The notes beneath the pieces were generated by a model. It had not been told where the DNA came from. It worked only from the letters and a program-made list of their open reading frames with translations, and ran no database searches. The translations under genes were made by a program, and so were the position numbers. From positions 23,436,001 to 23,500,000 of the forward strand of contig NC_135251.1 in the NCBI RefSeq assembly GCF_964204865.1: a stretch of DNA of 64,000 bases, written 5' to 3'. How positions within the stretch are numbered: position 1 is the stretch's first letter; every line of letters begins with the position of its first letter. Positions 11,886-25,400 of this stretch are shown in pieces. Source of the stretch: Styela clava. Its lineage: Eukaryota > Chordata > Ascidiacea > Stolidobranchia > Styelidae.

Positions 11886-14800
11886 ATGGTGCTTGGAGAC
11901 CAACAGAGTCCAGTCACAGCAGCCATGAGTTCATCGATTCCTCCCACGCCACATGCTCCTACTGTGCAAGATATAATGGAAGTGCCCTCCGTATACGACA
12001 ACATATACCAGGCGGGAAACATGCACATGCCGGGAGCAAGAGCGACTCATGCCGGTCATTACTCTCTCGACTATCCGAGCGCTGCCGCAGCGGCAACTAC
12101 GAATCCCTATCTATGGGCGGGTATAGGTGCTGCGAATCCGTATAATAGCCCGTCGGCAGCAGCGTATTTGCAAAGTTACAATCATCATACTCACCATCAT
12201 GCTGCAGCCGTTGCAAACCAAAGATCTATTTTTGGACCCCATCACCATCCACACGCTACAGCAGCAGGAGGATTTGGTTCTGACTTTCCTTGGCTTTCGC
12301 TATCAACGCAAACTGAACTTTTTAAGATGGTGCGACCTCCATATTCGTATTCAGCGTTAATAGCAATGGCGATTCAAAATTCTAAAGAAAAGAAACTGAC
12401 GTTGGCTCACATTTACCAATATGTGGCTGACAATTTTCCTTTCTACAAACGCAGCAGAGCGGGATGGCAGAATTCTATAAGGCATAACTTGTCATTGAAT
12501 GATTGTTTCAAGAAGCTTCCCAGAGATGAAGATGATCCAGGGAAGGGAAACTATTGGAGCTTAGACCCAAACTGTGAGAAGATGTTCGACAATGGGAATT
12601 TCAGGTAATGGAAAAATCTGTTATGTTTAATATTGTTTTGTTTTTGGTTGTACGTTCGCAAAATGCATGCATCTGCTATTTAATTTTTTTAACTAAGCTC
12701 TTGCAGCGTCTAGGTGGCTTACCGGGACTTTTTATGGTGGATTTGTGTTTTAATGTGCACCTTTTCACCCACTTCTATAATCCACGTTTTAGAATTACTT
12801 TTTCATTAATCCATACATGTCTTTTATAGTTTAAGAAAGATTTTGAATATTACATATATCAAGCTCAAAAATTTTAGACATTTTGCACGCTTGCATTTTA
12901 CCTATTTCCAATATAAATTAGTTCAGATAGAAGCGGCGTTTGCTAACTAAACTATGACATGCTTGTCATTAAAAACTGATTTTTAAAATATGAAAAGAAG
13001 CCAAAATGATGTCACTGCTGTTTATAAACAAACAAAATATCGCAAAACATTTAAATTATTTATATAATTATGAAAAACTGGGACAATTTAAATCTTTGAT
13101 ATTGTATCTATCTTGCTTGCTCATTTATTACTCTGCTCGTATGTTAGTTTGGCTACAGCTTAGAAAATCATGTATTGTAAAGCGATAGGAATAATTTATT
13201 TGAAAACATATTTTAACCAGCCGAGGAAGTCATTCGACACTTGCTCGCTCGATATTTCCATCCGGCGCCATTTTGTATAGTTGCCCATCCGCTCGCCGTC
13301 GCGCATAAAAAACGTAATCGGAAAACTTCGCGACAATAGACAGCTTGATACAATTATTCGTATATTGAACGTTTGAAATTTTAACATCACTGAACACTAT
13401 TTGCAACAAAGAAAATTCTAACGTAACTTTCAATTTGCAGTAAAATCAAAGCTAATAAAACGGCTTTGCAAGCTTTTTCTGGCAATTTGTATATTCATTA
13501 ATAGTTGGTATTGTTGGTGAGTGATGGTAATGAATGAAAGAAATCTCTTTCCAGCAGTACGAAACATTATAACACGGAATGGCAAATGAGTATTTGAGAA
13601 ACTAAATTGAAAGCTTCGACATTTTTTTTTTCAGAACGATAAAAAAACTAATAAAGTTATATCTATACTTCAAATATAGAAAAAATATGTATGTTCGTTT
13701 TATACTCGTTTAATTTTAAGCTTGTGATAGGACCGTAAGAACATCAAAAATCTGGACCAGTGGTTTTTAAACATTCAAGATTCGGAGCCTTCTTTCAAGG
13801 ACTCTCAACACTTGTGGTCATTATATAAAAATACCTGGCTTTGCTTTTTAAGGTGTCTCTATCAGGTATTTTGTGCGCTACGTTTAATAATAAAGCCCAA
13901 ATACAGAAGCGTACGGATAGATGCATTACTTTTAAAAAAATTAAACATATTACAGTTAATTGTTTAAATTTCATTGCGAATGGCTGTCAAGGCCTTTTCA
14001 CTTCACGTGGCACCAGAGAACCGCCATGGTTCTCCAGGCAGGAATGAGGGTCCAGTTTGAAAAAACATATTCGAGGCATTCATTCCACCGCCAAGCAATC
14101 GCTTCGATATTATTGTTGGATTTTTTTCTGCAAATGCAATCGCGACTTGGTGCGACTCTTTCATTTATCTTAATGTAAATTATTCCGCATGGTTGACTCG
14201 AACAGAATTAAAAAATAGTTTAGTTGGGTAAGAACAGCGTAATAAATTATTATATATATATATAATTTCTCTGAAACACCGGACTCCGGACAGTCAAAGA
14301 AAAATGACTTGAAGCGATTAATATTTTTTCGCCAAATTTAATCTCAAATTCGATCTGAGAAGCCCGGCTCGACTTTTGTAACGACTAACGAACAAGTACC
14401 AAAATCTTCTGGTTTTAAAATTTGAATATAGTTTTCATTAATCAAAATTCAGAACCACATTCTTTAAAATGAAAACTAACGATGACACTTACAGCTTGTG
14501 AATGAACGCTTGTAAATGTAGTGCTAATGAACAGAGATAACGATCTACAAGCTTAAACGTGCGGACCAATTTTGGCAACCAACCACAATGTAAACGAAGA
14601 ATACCTGATTTTCTGAATGTCTGCGATTCAGGCTAGCTAACACGTTTATGGTTTTGTTCTAACTGTCAGATACAAGAAACAATTTTAACCTCCAAAATAT
14701 AATTTAATGAAAATTTCTATTAAATTTTAAGCTATGTGTGACTTACTTGATGCGATAAAGTCTGCGTAACATAAACGTACATGAAATGGGAAGATTTATA

Positions 14801-17800
14801 ACAAACAATGTTCATAATCCTATGCCGTGTAAAGATATTGTTTCTGATAAGAAGTTTCGAATCGAACGGACATGTTTACTTTTCTAAAAAAGATTTGAAT
14901 ATTTTATTTTAATATAATATGCTGTCGCTGAGTATAATAATTTGAAAAATTGTTATCAACTTGTAAACTTATTTGCAAGCAGGGCAAAGTTCGGTGTTGA
15001 ATTTACAAATAAACATTTTTTATTAAGTTGTTTAAAGATTGTGAAAAAAAATTCGCTCGTTAAATAAATATTCTCATGAATAATCAGAGCCTTGATTACA
15101 GGTAATTGGATTAGCTTAAAGTAGTTAGGATATTTTTTTCAAAGTTTTCAATAAAAAAAATGCAGTTTTTATAGAGGATTGATTCTTGAAAGTAATCCCT
15201 TCAAGTCAGTAATCAATCAGTCTAAATTTTTATTTCAATAGTGTGTCTTTCACGTTGGCTGTGAGCAACTAGATGCATTGAAACAATTATGCAACTTACG
15301 ATTTTACATTTGATGTACAACAAGAATTAATTTATTCATATACCATTATTAGGATTTATATTTAAACTATCGAGAATCTGACCATAAGGTCGCCATGTCC
15401 ATTTCGCGATCCAATTCTGTTTAAATGTGACTAAGACATAGCATTTCTCGCAACAGCAATATATATCATGAATTGATGTTGGAAAGAAATGTTTACGTCA
15501 AAAATGTATAATGTCAGCGTTTATCAAATTTATCAGGAGTTGAAATCTCAGTTTCACCGAATAAAACGAAACACTTTATATAAAAATATGACGCACTGCC
15601 GAGAAATGGTAAACTAAATTTAAGTGAAAATGTTTTCCTCAAAATAGATGAGTTAGATTAAAATTGAATTTCTTGTAAACATTTCCGATGGCATTTGACC
15701 TCGAACTTCACAGTTAAAATATCTGTTATTTTATTGTAAAATTATCCCTCATTTACTTGGTAAATTTAGTTGTTACGTAATTTGTTTTAGCGTACCGAAC
15801 GAAATCACTTCTGTAACGCAGAATTACTACTTTTTGTAGCAATTCAAAAATATAAATAAAATATAACGTTTCAAAGAATATGTCACCAAACGCGTTATTG
15901 TAAACATATATACATCTCATTATGTGACGTATAAGACTATTATTTAATACTGGTGAGGTTTTAGAGGCATATACAAACTATAAGAATTGCTATGGCAGGA
16001 TCATTAACCACTAAACCCTTTTCTCTGCTTCTCATCTTTTGAGGAATGTCATCCGAATCAGAGGCTATACTTGAGCCACAGGTTTAATAAGAACTTGAAT
16101 GAATATTTCTGGTTTGCCATATCCTATTTAAACCGTTTAGATGAAGTGCTGAGGTTTTATCAATAGTCGATACGCCAATGTGCCTTTTTGAAGAAATATT
16201 TTTTTGATGACGAACGTCGCTACCGGCATCGCGATACGCTCGTCTTGATAGATACATTTTATAAAGCATCCTTCTCACTAATTCCATTATTCCGGACTGC
16301 TACTTTATATTTATATGCAGACACCGTGTTAAATTTACTCCAGAACTAGTGGCACAGGTGTTGAAATTTAAAAAGCTCCACCATGTTCCCACGATTAAAT
16401 GAAGCCACGCAGAACTGTGAGCATGTACAAACTAACATGGCCCGTCTTACACAAACAAAAAATCAAACTTTCAAGGCCATAAGTTGACTTATTATATATA
16501 GATTCGTCAAAATAGATTATGTTGCACCTCGAGGAATTGCCCCCGTAGTCACGGGTCAATGATATGACGAAAACAACGGAGACGATCACCTCGACCGTAG
16601 CATATGCTTTGTGTTACATGTTTTATAACTTTATTCATACATATCCAGCTGTAGCTTATCAAAACATAATTACTGAAATTTTCCATCAAATTCTTTTATT
16701 TGATAACGGACTTTATGAGCGGCATAAGTTGAGGGATATCGTCCTACTGTGAAAGCGTGTGAAAGGCAGCGCGAAACTGTTGATGTTATGTTTTGGTCAG
16801 GGTCTGTTTACAAAGCAACAAAAAGACTGATTTTTAAACTAAGCTGTGCGTTGACAAAATAAAAAATTGTTGTCAAATTAAGTAAATAATCTTTTGATTT
16901 TTTATTCAATTATTTTCATGAGTTGAAATTACCAATACTTTGTTCTGCTAACTGGGCAATCTGCGAAAAATCTGGCAACAGTCAAAATGCAACAATGGTC
17001 GATTCTTGCAGAGCACCTGTTTGCCGCTATCTCGCAATGAACAGACTTACTGTTCTCATTGTAAAAAATATGATATTCGCGATTACTTATTAACTGAGTT
17101 AATAAGCCACGGCACCCCATGTTCCCTAAATCGATTCACAACGTCACCAATTTAGTATGTCGCAGACGTACGTCATAAGGAACGTATGAAGTCGTCGTAC
17201 GTTATTTCATCTAGATTTCATTGTCTATATAATTTTCAATGTCTACTCATCAAAATTATGCCAAGTTACTGAATGCGAAATGTAAAATTGTATGCACACT
17301 TCGACAATCTAAACTATTGTATTCTGATAATAGATTATTTCATAGACAGAATAATACAATAAAGAAGTGCTTTCAGTAAACTAAACGTATTTACACTGAC
17401 TTGTTAGCCAACAAACAATGAAGCAAAATCTTGATCTTGTTTTGCAAACCCAAAAAAGTTTATGCAATAATCCTAAAGAACCGCGTGACCGTTGCGGATA
17501 ATTTTTGACACATTCAGTGCGTTTGGATCTAAAATCCTTGTCGACAAGTTAGTGCAGTTACGAACAAATCCAAATGTCTCAAGTCCGAGTGTATATGTTA
17601 TTGTCTTTTGTGTGGCCAACTATTCGGTTTGTCATATCCGTTGTTTATTGATGAATTAAACTCGCGTATTGAAGCTAAATTATAAACTTTCTTAGAAAAA
17701 TCTTTTAAAATCTTGAAGATCAGATGGCTCAAATTTTAATCGATCCACAATTATACTGAGGTCCAAGGCTTATTTAGACGACGAATAAAAAACTGTTATT

Positions 17801-19494
17801 TATGGTAAATTTTATTTTAGGAAAGTTTGAACTAGATGAAAACAAAAACAAAAAACAGTGAGCACAATCAAAAATGTGTTAGAGGTGAAAATGTTGGCCT
17901 TGGTAAAATCTCAAATAAAAAAAAATAAATATCAAACTTCGCCTTATGTGCCATATTTTATAAACCATCATACAATGCAGTAGTTTAAATGTTTGGCTGA
18001 TTTCACCAGCTTGACTAGAAAAAATATTTTGTGAAAGGTGACAGACTCGACCTGATAGGCTATGCATCCCTGATTTATGTTGTTGTGTAGCAACAGATTT
18101 TCCAAAATAATGTTATTTATTGTTCAATTCATACAAGGCTTGATTTTCCGCAGTTCAACTATATGTTTATACAACATACTCTTTCATTTAGACAAAATTG
18201 ATCAGCAAGCAGCTTATGGAACGCTTAAACGTTACTCAAAATATGTTTCTTATTACTCAGAATTATGCCGCCGATAATGCGCTAAAAAGATGGCGCGCGG
18301 CCCGCGTATAAGTCGTTATTTAATCTTTAGTGGTAATTTCGCATTCAGGATTAAAGTTGAGATAAGATTCCCGTCACTTTGTTTAATAAACGATGGCGGA
18401 AGAAAACATGTCAACAGTGGCAAACATTGCACGGATTCATATTTTAAACATACCTACTTGAGCAATCCATCGGGTTCACACATAAAGATCTCGTTGTTTG
18501 ACGACGATCGGCATCGTTAGCGACCTTTTCATCGACTCTGACATTGGTATTTCATTTTGGTATTGTAATCCGATTAAACTTAGGAAGGCGCGTCACGAAC
18601 AGCAAAATTAATATATATAATATATAAAAGTCGGTTCTCAGAAGGGAATGCGATGTTTATACTTCACTGCTTAATGACGACCTTTATTAATTTAAACTTG
18701 TCAATTTTAGGAGACGGAGAAAAAGACGGGATCAAAGTCAAGGATCTGATGGAAAATCGGAAAGGCCTCATGATTTCAATTTGCCGCATATCCCACATCA
18801 TTTTTCTACTGCGGTATCGCTGGCGGCATCCTCTCTTTCAGATAGATTTATGTACGATTCCCCAAGTTCTACGACAGCAACGACGGCTGCCCCCTCCGTA
18901 TCGGGATATTACAACTCTACTGAAGTTTCTTCTGATCATACGGATCACGTTACTCCTCATCACCAACAAAATGGACATCAACACCACTCGAGGGCGCACA
19001 CGTCACCACTGCATTCTAGTCCAACTGGAATTGGTATGAAAGCTGCAGAATCTATGTCTGATATCTCGTCTCCTCCTAACTCGGCTTCAGAGGGATCTGC
19101 GGTCGATATGACTCCCAACAACATAGGCCAACAACACAGATACAGTATTGGACACGAAAATGCACTTGCTTCTCAAATGCCAAATGAATCAGTGGAAGGT
19201 CGAGGTTTAACTTCTGCAACAGCAAGTGCAATGCTCTCGAATGGTTCGCGTCTGGTCGGCAACCAAGTCGGCACAGACTATCAATCTTCGGGACAATCTC
19301 AAGCCGCCTATGATTCCCGCTACTCTGCCTTTTACAATTCAGGTTCAAACGCTGGCTATTACCCACAGTCATCATCTCTGAACTATTCGATGTCGGGCGG
19401 TTCAAATACAGACGTACACGGACAATATGCGCACCACTATCCTCCCAACAATTTCAGTGTTAATCACCTTATACAACGATTCCCAAAAGTTTAA
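11886..19494 (+). CDS. Foxi: FoxI-class forkhead transcription factor, 500 aa, two exons
   Basis: Coding exons are 11886-12604 and 18711-19494, with donor AG|GTAATG, acceptor TTTTAG|G and a phase-2 intron of 6106 bp. I chose the ATG at 11886; the frame extends five codons further upstream only as GTG and has no other ATG after a TAA. FoxI motifs appear in order: VYDNIY near residue 36, NPYLW at 73-77, SDFPWLSLS at 132-140, and the forkhead from 150 ([16 protein letters not shown]) with helix [15 protein letters not shown]. It ends in [17 protein letters not shown] across the splice and closes with FSVNHLI. Histidine- and alanine-rich runs lie between the N-terminal motifs, and the C-terminal exon is rich in Ser, Asn and Gln. 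It should be a nuclear sequence-specific regulator; FoxI factors typically act in ectodermal, placodal or ionocyte fates in chordates. It is closest in layout to the gene at 29914. Confidence 0.93.
12605..18710 (+). other. 6.1-kb intron of the second FoxI gene
   Basis: This is a GT-AG intron without a nested gene. Near 13758 it contains a hAT-like end (CAGTGGTTTTTAAAC) without a recognised partner, and a short TA run near 14250-14264. An AT-rich stretch with TATATAAAAG lies near 18620, about 90 bp before exon 2; in this base composition it is weak evidence for an internal promoter. Confidence 0.65.
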
Positions 19495-22400
19495 AAAAAA
19501 GATTTAAACATTTGTACTTCTGTTCCAGATATCATCTTCTGGTGTTTGTTTATTTCCTCTATTTCATATTTTTAATAACCTCAATGGAATATTGTTGTTG
19601 TTCATAGTGTTATTCATTCAAATACATAGTGCATGAGGTGCCAGATTGGGCAAGTTCTATCAAACAAGTTGTAAATGGGTTAATTTCGGTTGATCCGAAC
19701 CCCAAACAATTGAGGTACGCTAAAGATCTTTATATGGAGATCCGAAGTATGTCCAAAATCTGAATTAAAATAATCACTCTGCTATAGTTTGTGGCAGTGT
19801 GTGTGATATGTTCCAAAAATTGTTGTCTAGAATTATTTTGTGACATAGATTTTGATTTTTTATATAAAAAAAAACTCAATCCCACATTCCCCATCCTACA
19901 AATTGGTTTCAAACCATTCCAGAAAAAGCCTCCAAAATTCACATTTGCTTATTTTGTTCAGGTATTTGTAACATCAGATAAACTGATATGTTCCAACCTA
20001 TGATACATATATATTTATTGAAATAAATAAAAATGGAGATGACCCCCACGCGTTTCATTAGTTCTTTCTCATATTGAAATACGATAACAAGTTGAGTTTA
20101 TCGTTATTTGAAAATGATAGGCTCAGCCTATATTGTCAAATTGGCCGATAAAGCCGTGTAACTCTCACTGAAACTTAGCAGAGGAAGGATGCAAGAGTTT
20201 ACTCAATTTGATTACCGAGAAATATGGGTACAATTACGTATCTTTTACTATTACATGACTGAATCGTTTAAATATATATCAAATATTAAATTTCATAAAA
20301 TTTCATTACGCCATCCATACCATATAGTTTCTCTGTTGCCCCGTGATCTGCCTCGTCACGGTTCATTTGAATTTCTGACCCTTAACGAAATATTGAATTA
20401 CTTTTTGATATGTTCTGGTTGCAATATGGTTGATATTGATACGGGCAGAACCGAATAGAGCCTCAAGTAGTGGTTGCCAATGGACTGCTTCACTACTGAT
20501 CAGTCATATGATAATTATATTTGAATATATACAAGAAACAATATTGAGTATTACCTGAATTAATACTGAGCTGAATATTTTAAATTGCCATAAAAATAAA
20601 ATTTATTTGTTATCTTAATAAATGGAAAACACTTCGAAAAGTGTCTATGTTATGAAAGGTTATATACTGGTAGAGTCGGATTTATTCAGTAATTATGTTG
20701 CAAATGAATATATTAAAGTTATTTGTCAAAGTAATGTTATGGAAATAATATTCAGCAAGATAAAGAGGCACATTGAGAGAATAGGAAGCAAAAACAAAAT
20801 GGCGATTACTAAATGATTTACTAAATAATTTAATTCGATTTGAAATAATCCCTATCTGAAATTTTTTAAATAATATATCTACATATTGTAACTCAGCTAC
20901 ATTTATAATACTAACAAAAGTTGAATTGAGGTGGAAATTATTTTTACATGTATAGTAAAAAAACGGTGTTGAAATCAGCTATAGTTTATAAGGAAGTCTG
21001 TTGAGACGATGGTGATCGACCGTGACTAACCTCTTCCGTAAATACTACACTTCATACAAATGTGTCCCGTGTACGACAGATTGCTATTCCTTGTAAAACA
21101 TCAAGTTGCCGTTGTATTACCAAAACAATTCATCTCATTATCAAAGCTTGTATCTATACAAAAGATGTCAGAAATTACATCAGATTTCAAACCAACATAT
21201 GCGAATTTGGCCTTCGATATGGTACCAAATACCACGCAGTTTTGAAAGTATTTTGTTACTAAGCGTAGAAAATATATACATATTTTCAATAGGGCAAGCA
21301 GTGATGCAGTTTATTTTTGCGTTAAGCCGAGTTTAGATTGCATTACAGTTTAAAAAAAATTTACGGGATTTTTCTATATTATAAAAACTTTGAATGAAAA
21401 ATATAAAAAATTAATGATTGTATTTTCTCAAAATTTGGGTGCTTCAAATTTGCGCGAAATAACACAAATCTTCACATTCAGGGAAATAGTAGAAATAGGA
21501 AATTAAATCGAGTATACGCAACAAAATTGTCAGATTGATTTTCCGGATATAATTCAGGTTCTGACTTGATTGAACAACAACCATGTCATAATAATTCAAG
21601 TCGCCAGCTTCAGAACGTTTGTAAAACTAGAAAACTCAATTCAATTTCTTCCATAGTTCTGGATTTCGAATAGAAATTTTGCTCTTGTTGCTAATTTATT
21701 TACTTTTACTGATTTCAAAACTTTTGCATGCTTTTCTATGAATTTTTGAAACAAGTCTCAATTTGGTGAATATATATGCCCTCACTTATAGTTCACTCTG
21801 CGGATCACTGGACATTATAGAACCTTACAGTTTCAGCTTTCATTTACAATGAAACAGAGGCAATATTTTTGTAATGTCATTACACCTAGTGCTAATGGTC
21901 AAAAAACCATACATAATTGATTCTAATTTCCATAAATTACTAACCAAAGACAACCAAATATAAGTTCGGTTTTAGTATTTGAATAACTAAATTTATTAAA
22001 TATCACCTAAAACAAAGACCTACCTATACATTAAAAAGATCGCTAATTGGTTTCTTTATAAACACCCGAAGTTATATTTCATATTGTTTATCTGTCCTTT
22101 ATTTGACGTCTTGAACCTTCTAACAAAATTAACTCTATCGTTTAAATATGTAAACTATCTAAGCTTAACGTCCGGTAATCTAAATAAAATTAATCGTCTT
22201 ATTCCTTTCTTATTTTATCATCGCCAGAATGCACCGCTTTGTTTGTTAAACGTGTATTCATTGAGATTTACAGAACATTATAAATGTTGTTTAAAAGAAA
22301 ATTAATACAGGAATATACTTGTGATTCAAGTTGTTTAAAATTGTTTGTTGCGTGACAGGTAGCAAGTCATTAAAATAAACATAAAATTTTAGTTTATTAT

Positions 22401-25400
22401 GTGTTGTTTTCATCTAGAAATACGCCATACAGACAACATATCGCGATATTTCGAGCCACAGACCTATTTTTGTACAGTGATTCACAAAAAAGTTCAAACT
22501 GGTTATGAAAATGATTGAAGATATTGCGGTTTAAAAGTAATTGTGATGCTGACTTGGAATTGAGGTAGTTAATTTATTACAAACGGATGAAGGTGGCGGT
22601 ACGCGGCGTAGAACAATTGCCTAACCGGTAGAAATAAATTCAAAAGATGTCAACATCGTTTGCAGAAGACTAACTGTAGGGGATTTCAGTAATTTATATA
22701 TACAGTTAACAGAACGAAAAATAGCTACATTTCATCCCAAATATCAAGGCTATCCATTACAATCATTTACATATACCTATTAATAAGTAACGGGTAAGCG
22801 GAACTCCAATCGATTATATTAGTGTTAGCAAGACTCTTGAATCACAAGAAATAGTCATCTTATTTCTGCTACATCAACCCTGTATAATACTCATACGGGT
22901 TCAATAGCACAAAGGCATAGAGAAAAGATAAGTAGTCTCTCGTAACCCCAACTGATAGGTAATTATAAAAAATGTATTGATTTCTAAAGAAAAATGACTA
23001 TTTTGGACGAATCGCAAAAGACCATATTTGTTCGATATATCGTCAGGTGTGTTTGACTTATGAACGGTCATTACCATCATGGTCAAAATAAAACTAAATA
23101 CTTCTTTCCAACTCATTGGAACGTTCCATTCGACTTCTTGAGTTTGTCAACAACAGGTGCCAGAACCAAACAAACGAAAGAATGTCTAAAAAATTGTCGT
23201 TCGTTTGACGTCTTATTAAATGTATAAAAAGAACGCTGATTACGTAAGCAGTTACACAAGTAAATAAAAATAATTTATTACGATTTTCATTTTTAAAAAT
23301 AATATCCTTCACCGAAAAAGGGAAAAAAGTGACCGAAACAATCACTTCAGTGACTGTTTATGATAATTTTAGAGCGACAAACGAAGACATATGGTCTGGT
23401 ACCATATTGTGTTCCTGTTGTAAAAATTGAACCCGCTGTCTATATATAAATATGAGAGCCCAAATAGATAGGATAGTCCATTCAACGATTCGGGTTATAT
23501 ATCCATTCATATTCCCAGCCCTTGGTACGTTGGTTTAACTATTTTGGCATGACTGGTTATGGATTTCCGGTTCGAATTTTTCTCATCCCGTTGCTCAACT
23601 TTAAATTCACATTTTCATTTATATGTACGCTTTTGACGTGGACGAGGTTGTTATGTACAGAACGTTGTTGGAAGCGAAGATATGTACACTTTATAAAAGT
23701 TATTGGTATTGCCATTTTTTTATTACTTTTCATTATTGAATTAAAATATCGTGAAAAATTGACCAAAAATGTTTTTAAATAAGCTCACATACAAATACCT
23801 CACATAAGGCCGTAATGAACTTGGCAGACTACGCTGAATTAGATTTCGATTCTCTGAAGCAATTAGATATTTCCACACGTTTGATCCCGGACTTCTTCAA
23901 TGATTTCTTTAGATTGAATGTGTGCATCATATCATAAATGCGACCCTAATATTGTCCAACAATATTGTTTTATTTTGATATTCTAAATGACCAAATTTAC
24001 AATACATAAAAAAACGAAATTATCACGGAAATTCAATTAAAAGAACAATCCTTGTGAAATCTCAGATTGCAACCCATTTTTTTGAGATAACATATCGTTA
24101 TCATTCATAGTTATAACACCGGTATGTTAAACCAACGGCGATTACGGAAGCTACGCCACTGCTTCAGTATTTCAAATTTGAAAGCCTATAACGAGTACAG
24201 ATGGTCATGCATGCTTTAATTAAAGTAATTCTAAAAAAAAATTATCTTACAAGTAATTGACAAATATTGTTAAGCGGTTTTATAGGGACGAACAGTGGAT
24301 ATATAGCACCTAACATGACGCTCAGGGTATTGCGCGACTGAATACAATTTAAGTCATGAAGCGTTATGTAATAGTGGAAACACCCCCTTACAAACAAATC
24401 TTGCAAAATATCAGTCGAGAAATCGGCACGAGGTGTACTCCCTGTAGTTTTGACAGTTGAACGTTTAAGTAACTTATCAATGATTTTTGACCGATGTCTC
24501 ACGTCGTTGAAACCTAACAAGTAGCGAAAAAGAAAATTAAAAAGGCGAAAAAAGTTTCTAACAGGTATACAAGCAGACTACAGTGTCGGAAGTTCAGATT
24601 GCGTGGTTTCTATAGTCCTTCAGGAATGAGCGGATTAAGCTGTGGACCGAACGAGCAACAGGGGCGCTATACCCTCACAGTAATCATAAAACGTCGTTAA
24701 TTAAACAACATTATCAATTTGAAAACTTGATATTAAAAATATTAACAATCCGAGCACCGAGTGATTCATACAAAGTGTGACCGATCTGATTATTATTTTT
24801 ATAGTTTTTTATATTATATTCTATAGAAAATCCTTGAATATCGAATTGAAACTTGCTATTCAACGTTAGCCCAGACCTACACTAAAGGTTTTAATTAATC
24901 GTCACTAGTCAATATTTAAAGAGTCAATAGGCTTTCATTCTAACGATCAAATAGTATGATGTCGCAAGTATCGTAATTCTACGTAATAACCGCCTTGCAA
25001 CAAAAAAAAATAATATAAAAAAGATACAGAAATATAGGAATTTAATAGAAGTTTTTGTGTAAATTCAATAAACACAAAGGTTAAACGCTCCAAACATTCC
25101 TTACTATCGAATTCAGGAATTACACGACACTCAGTGGTTCATACCAAAACATCACATTGATAAAATAAATTCCAAAGCAACAGAAAGATGGAAGCATAAC
25201 ACAATGATTCGTTACATATTCCTTTCTGTTTAATTCAGTTTATTTTGTCAATTTGTAAAATTTACCGCCAATCAGAAATTATATACTCCAACGACCATGC
25301 GGATAAAACAAAAGAATTAATGTCACAAAAATATAGATCGTTGTTATTCACCAAAACAAATACATTGATGAAATGAAAGCAACAGCAATGTGAATAAAAA

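Noticed and set aside
18619..18630. TATATAAAAG as an internal promoter before exon 2 of the second FoxI gene
   Set aside because: The area is a TA-rich run in which such strings arise by chance, and no start codon downstream gives a sensible forkhead product.
20189..20458. An 89-codon frame between the second and third FoxI genes
   Set aside because: There is no recognisable domain, the composition is AT-driven, and no matching splice sites or neighbouring exons were seen.
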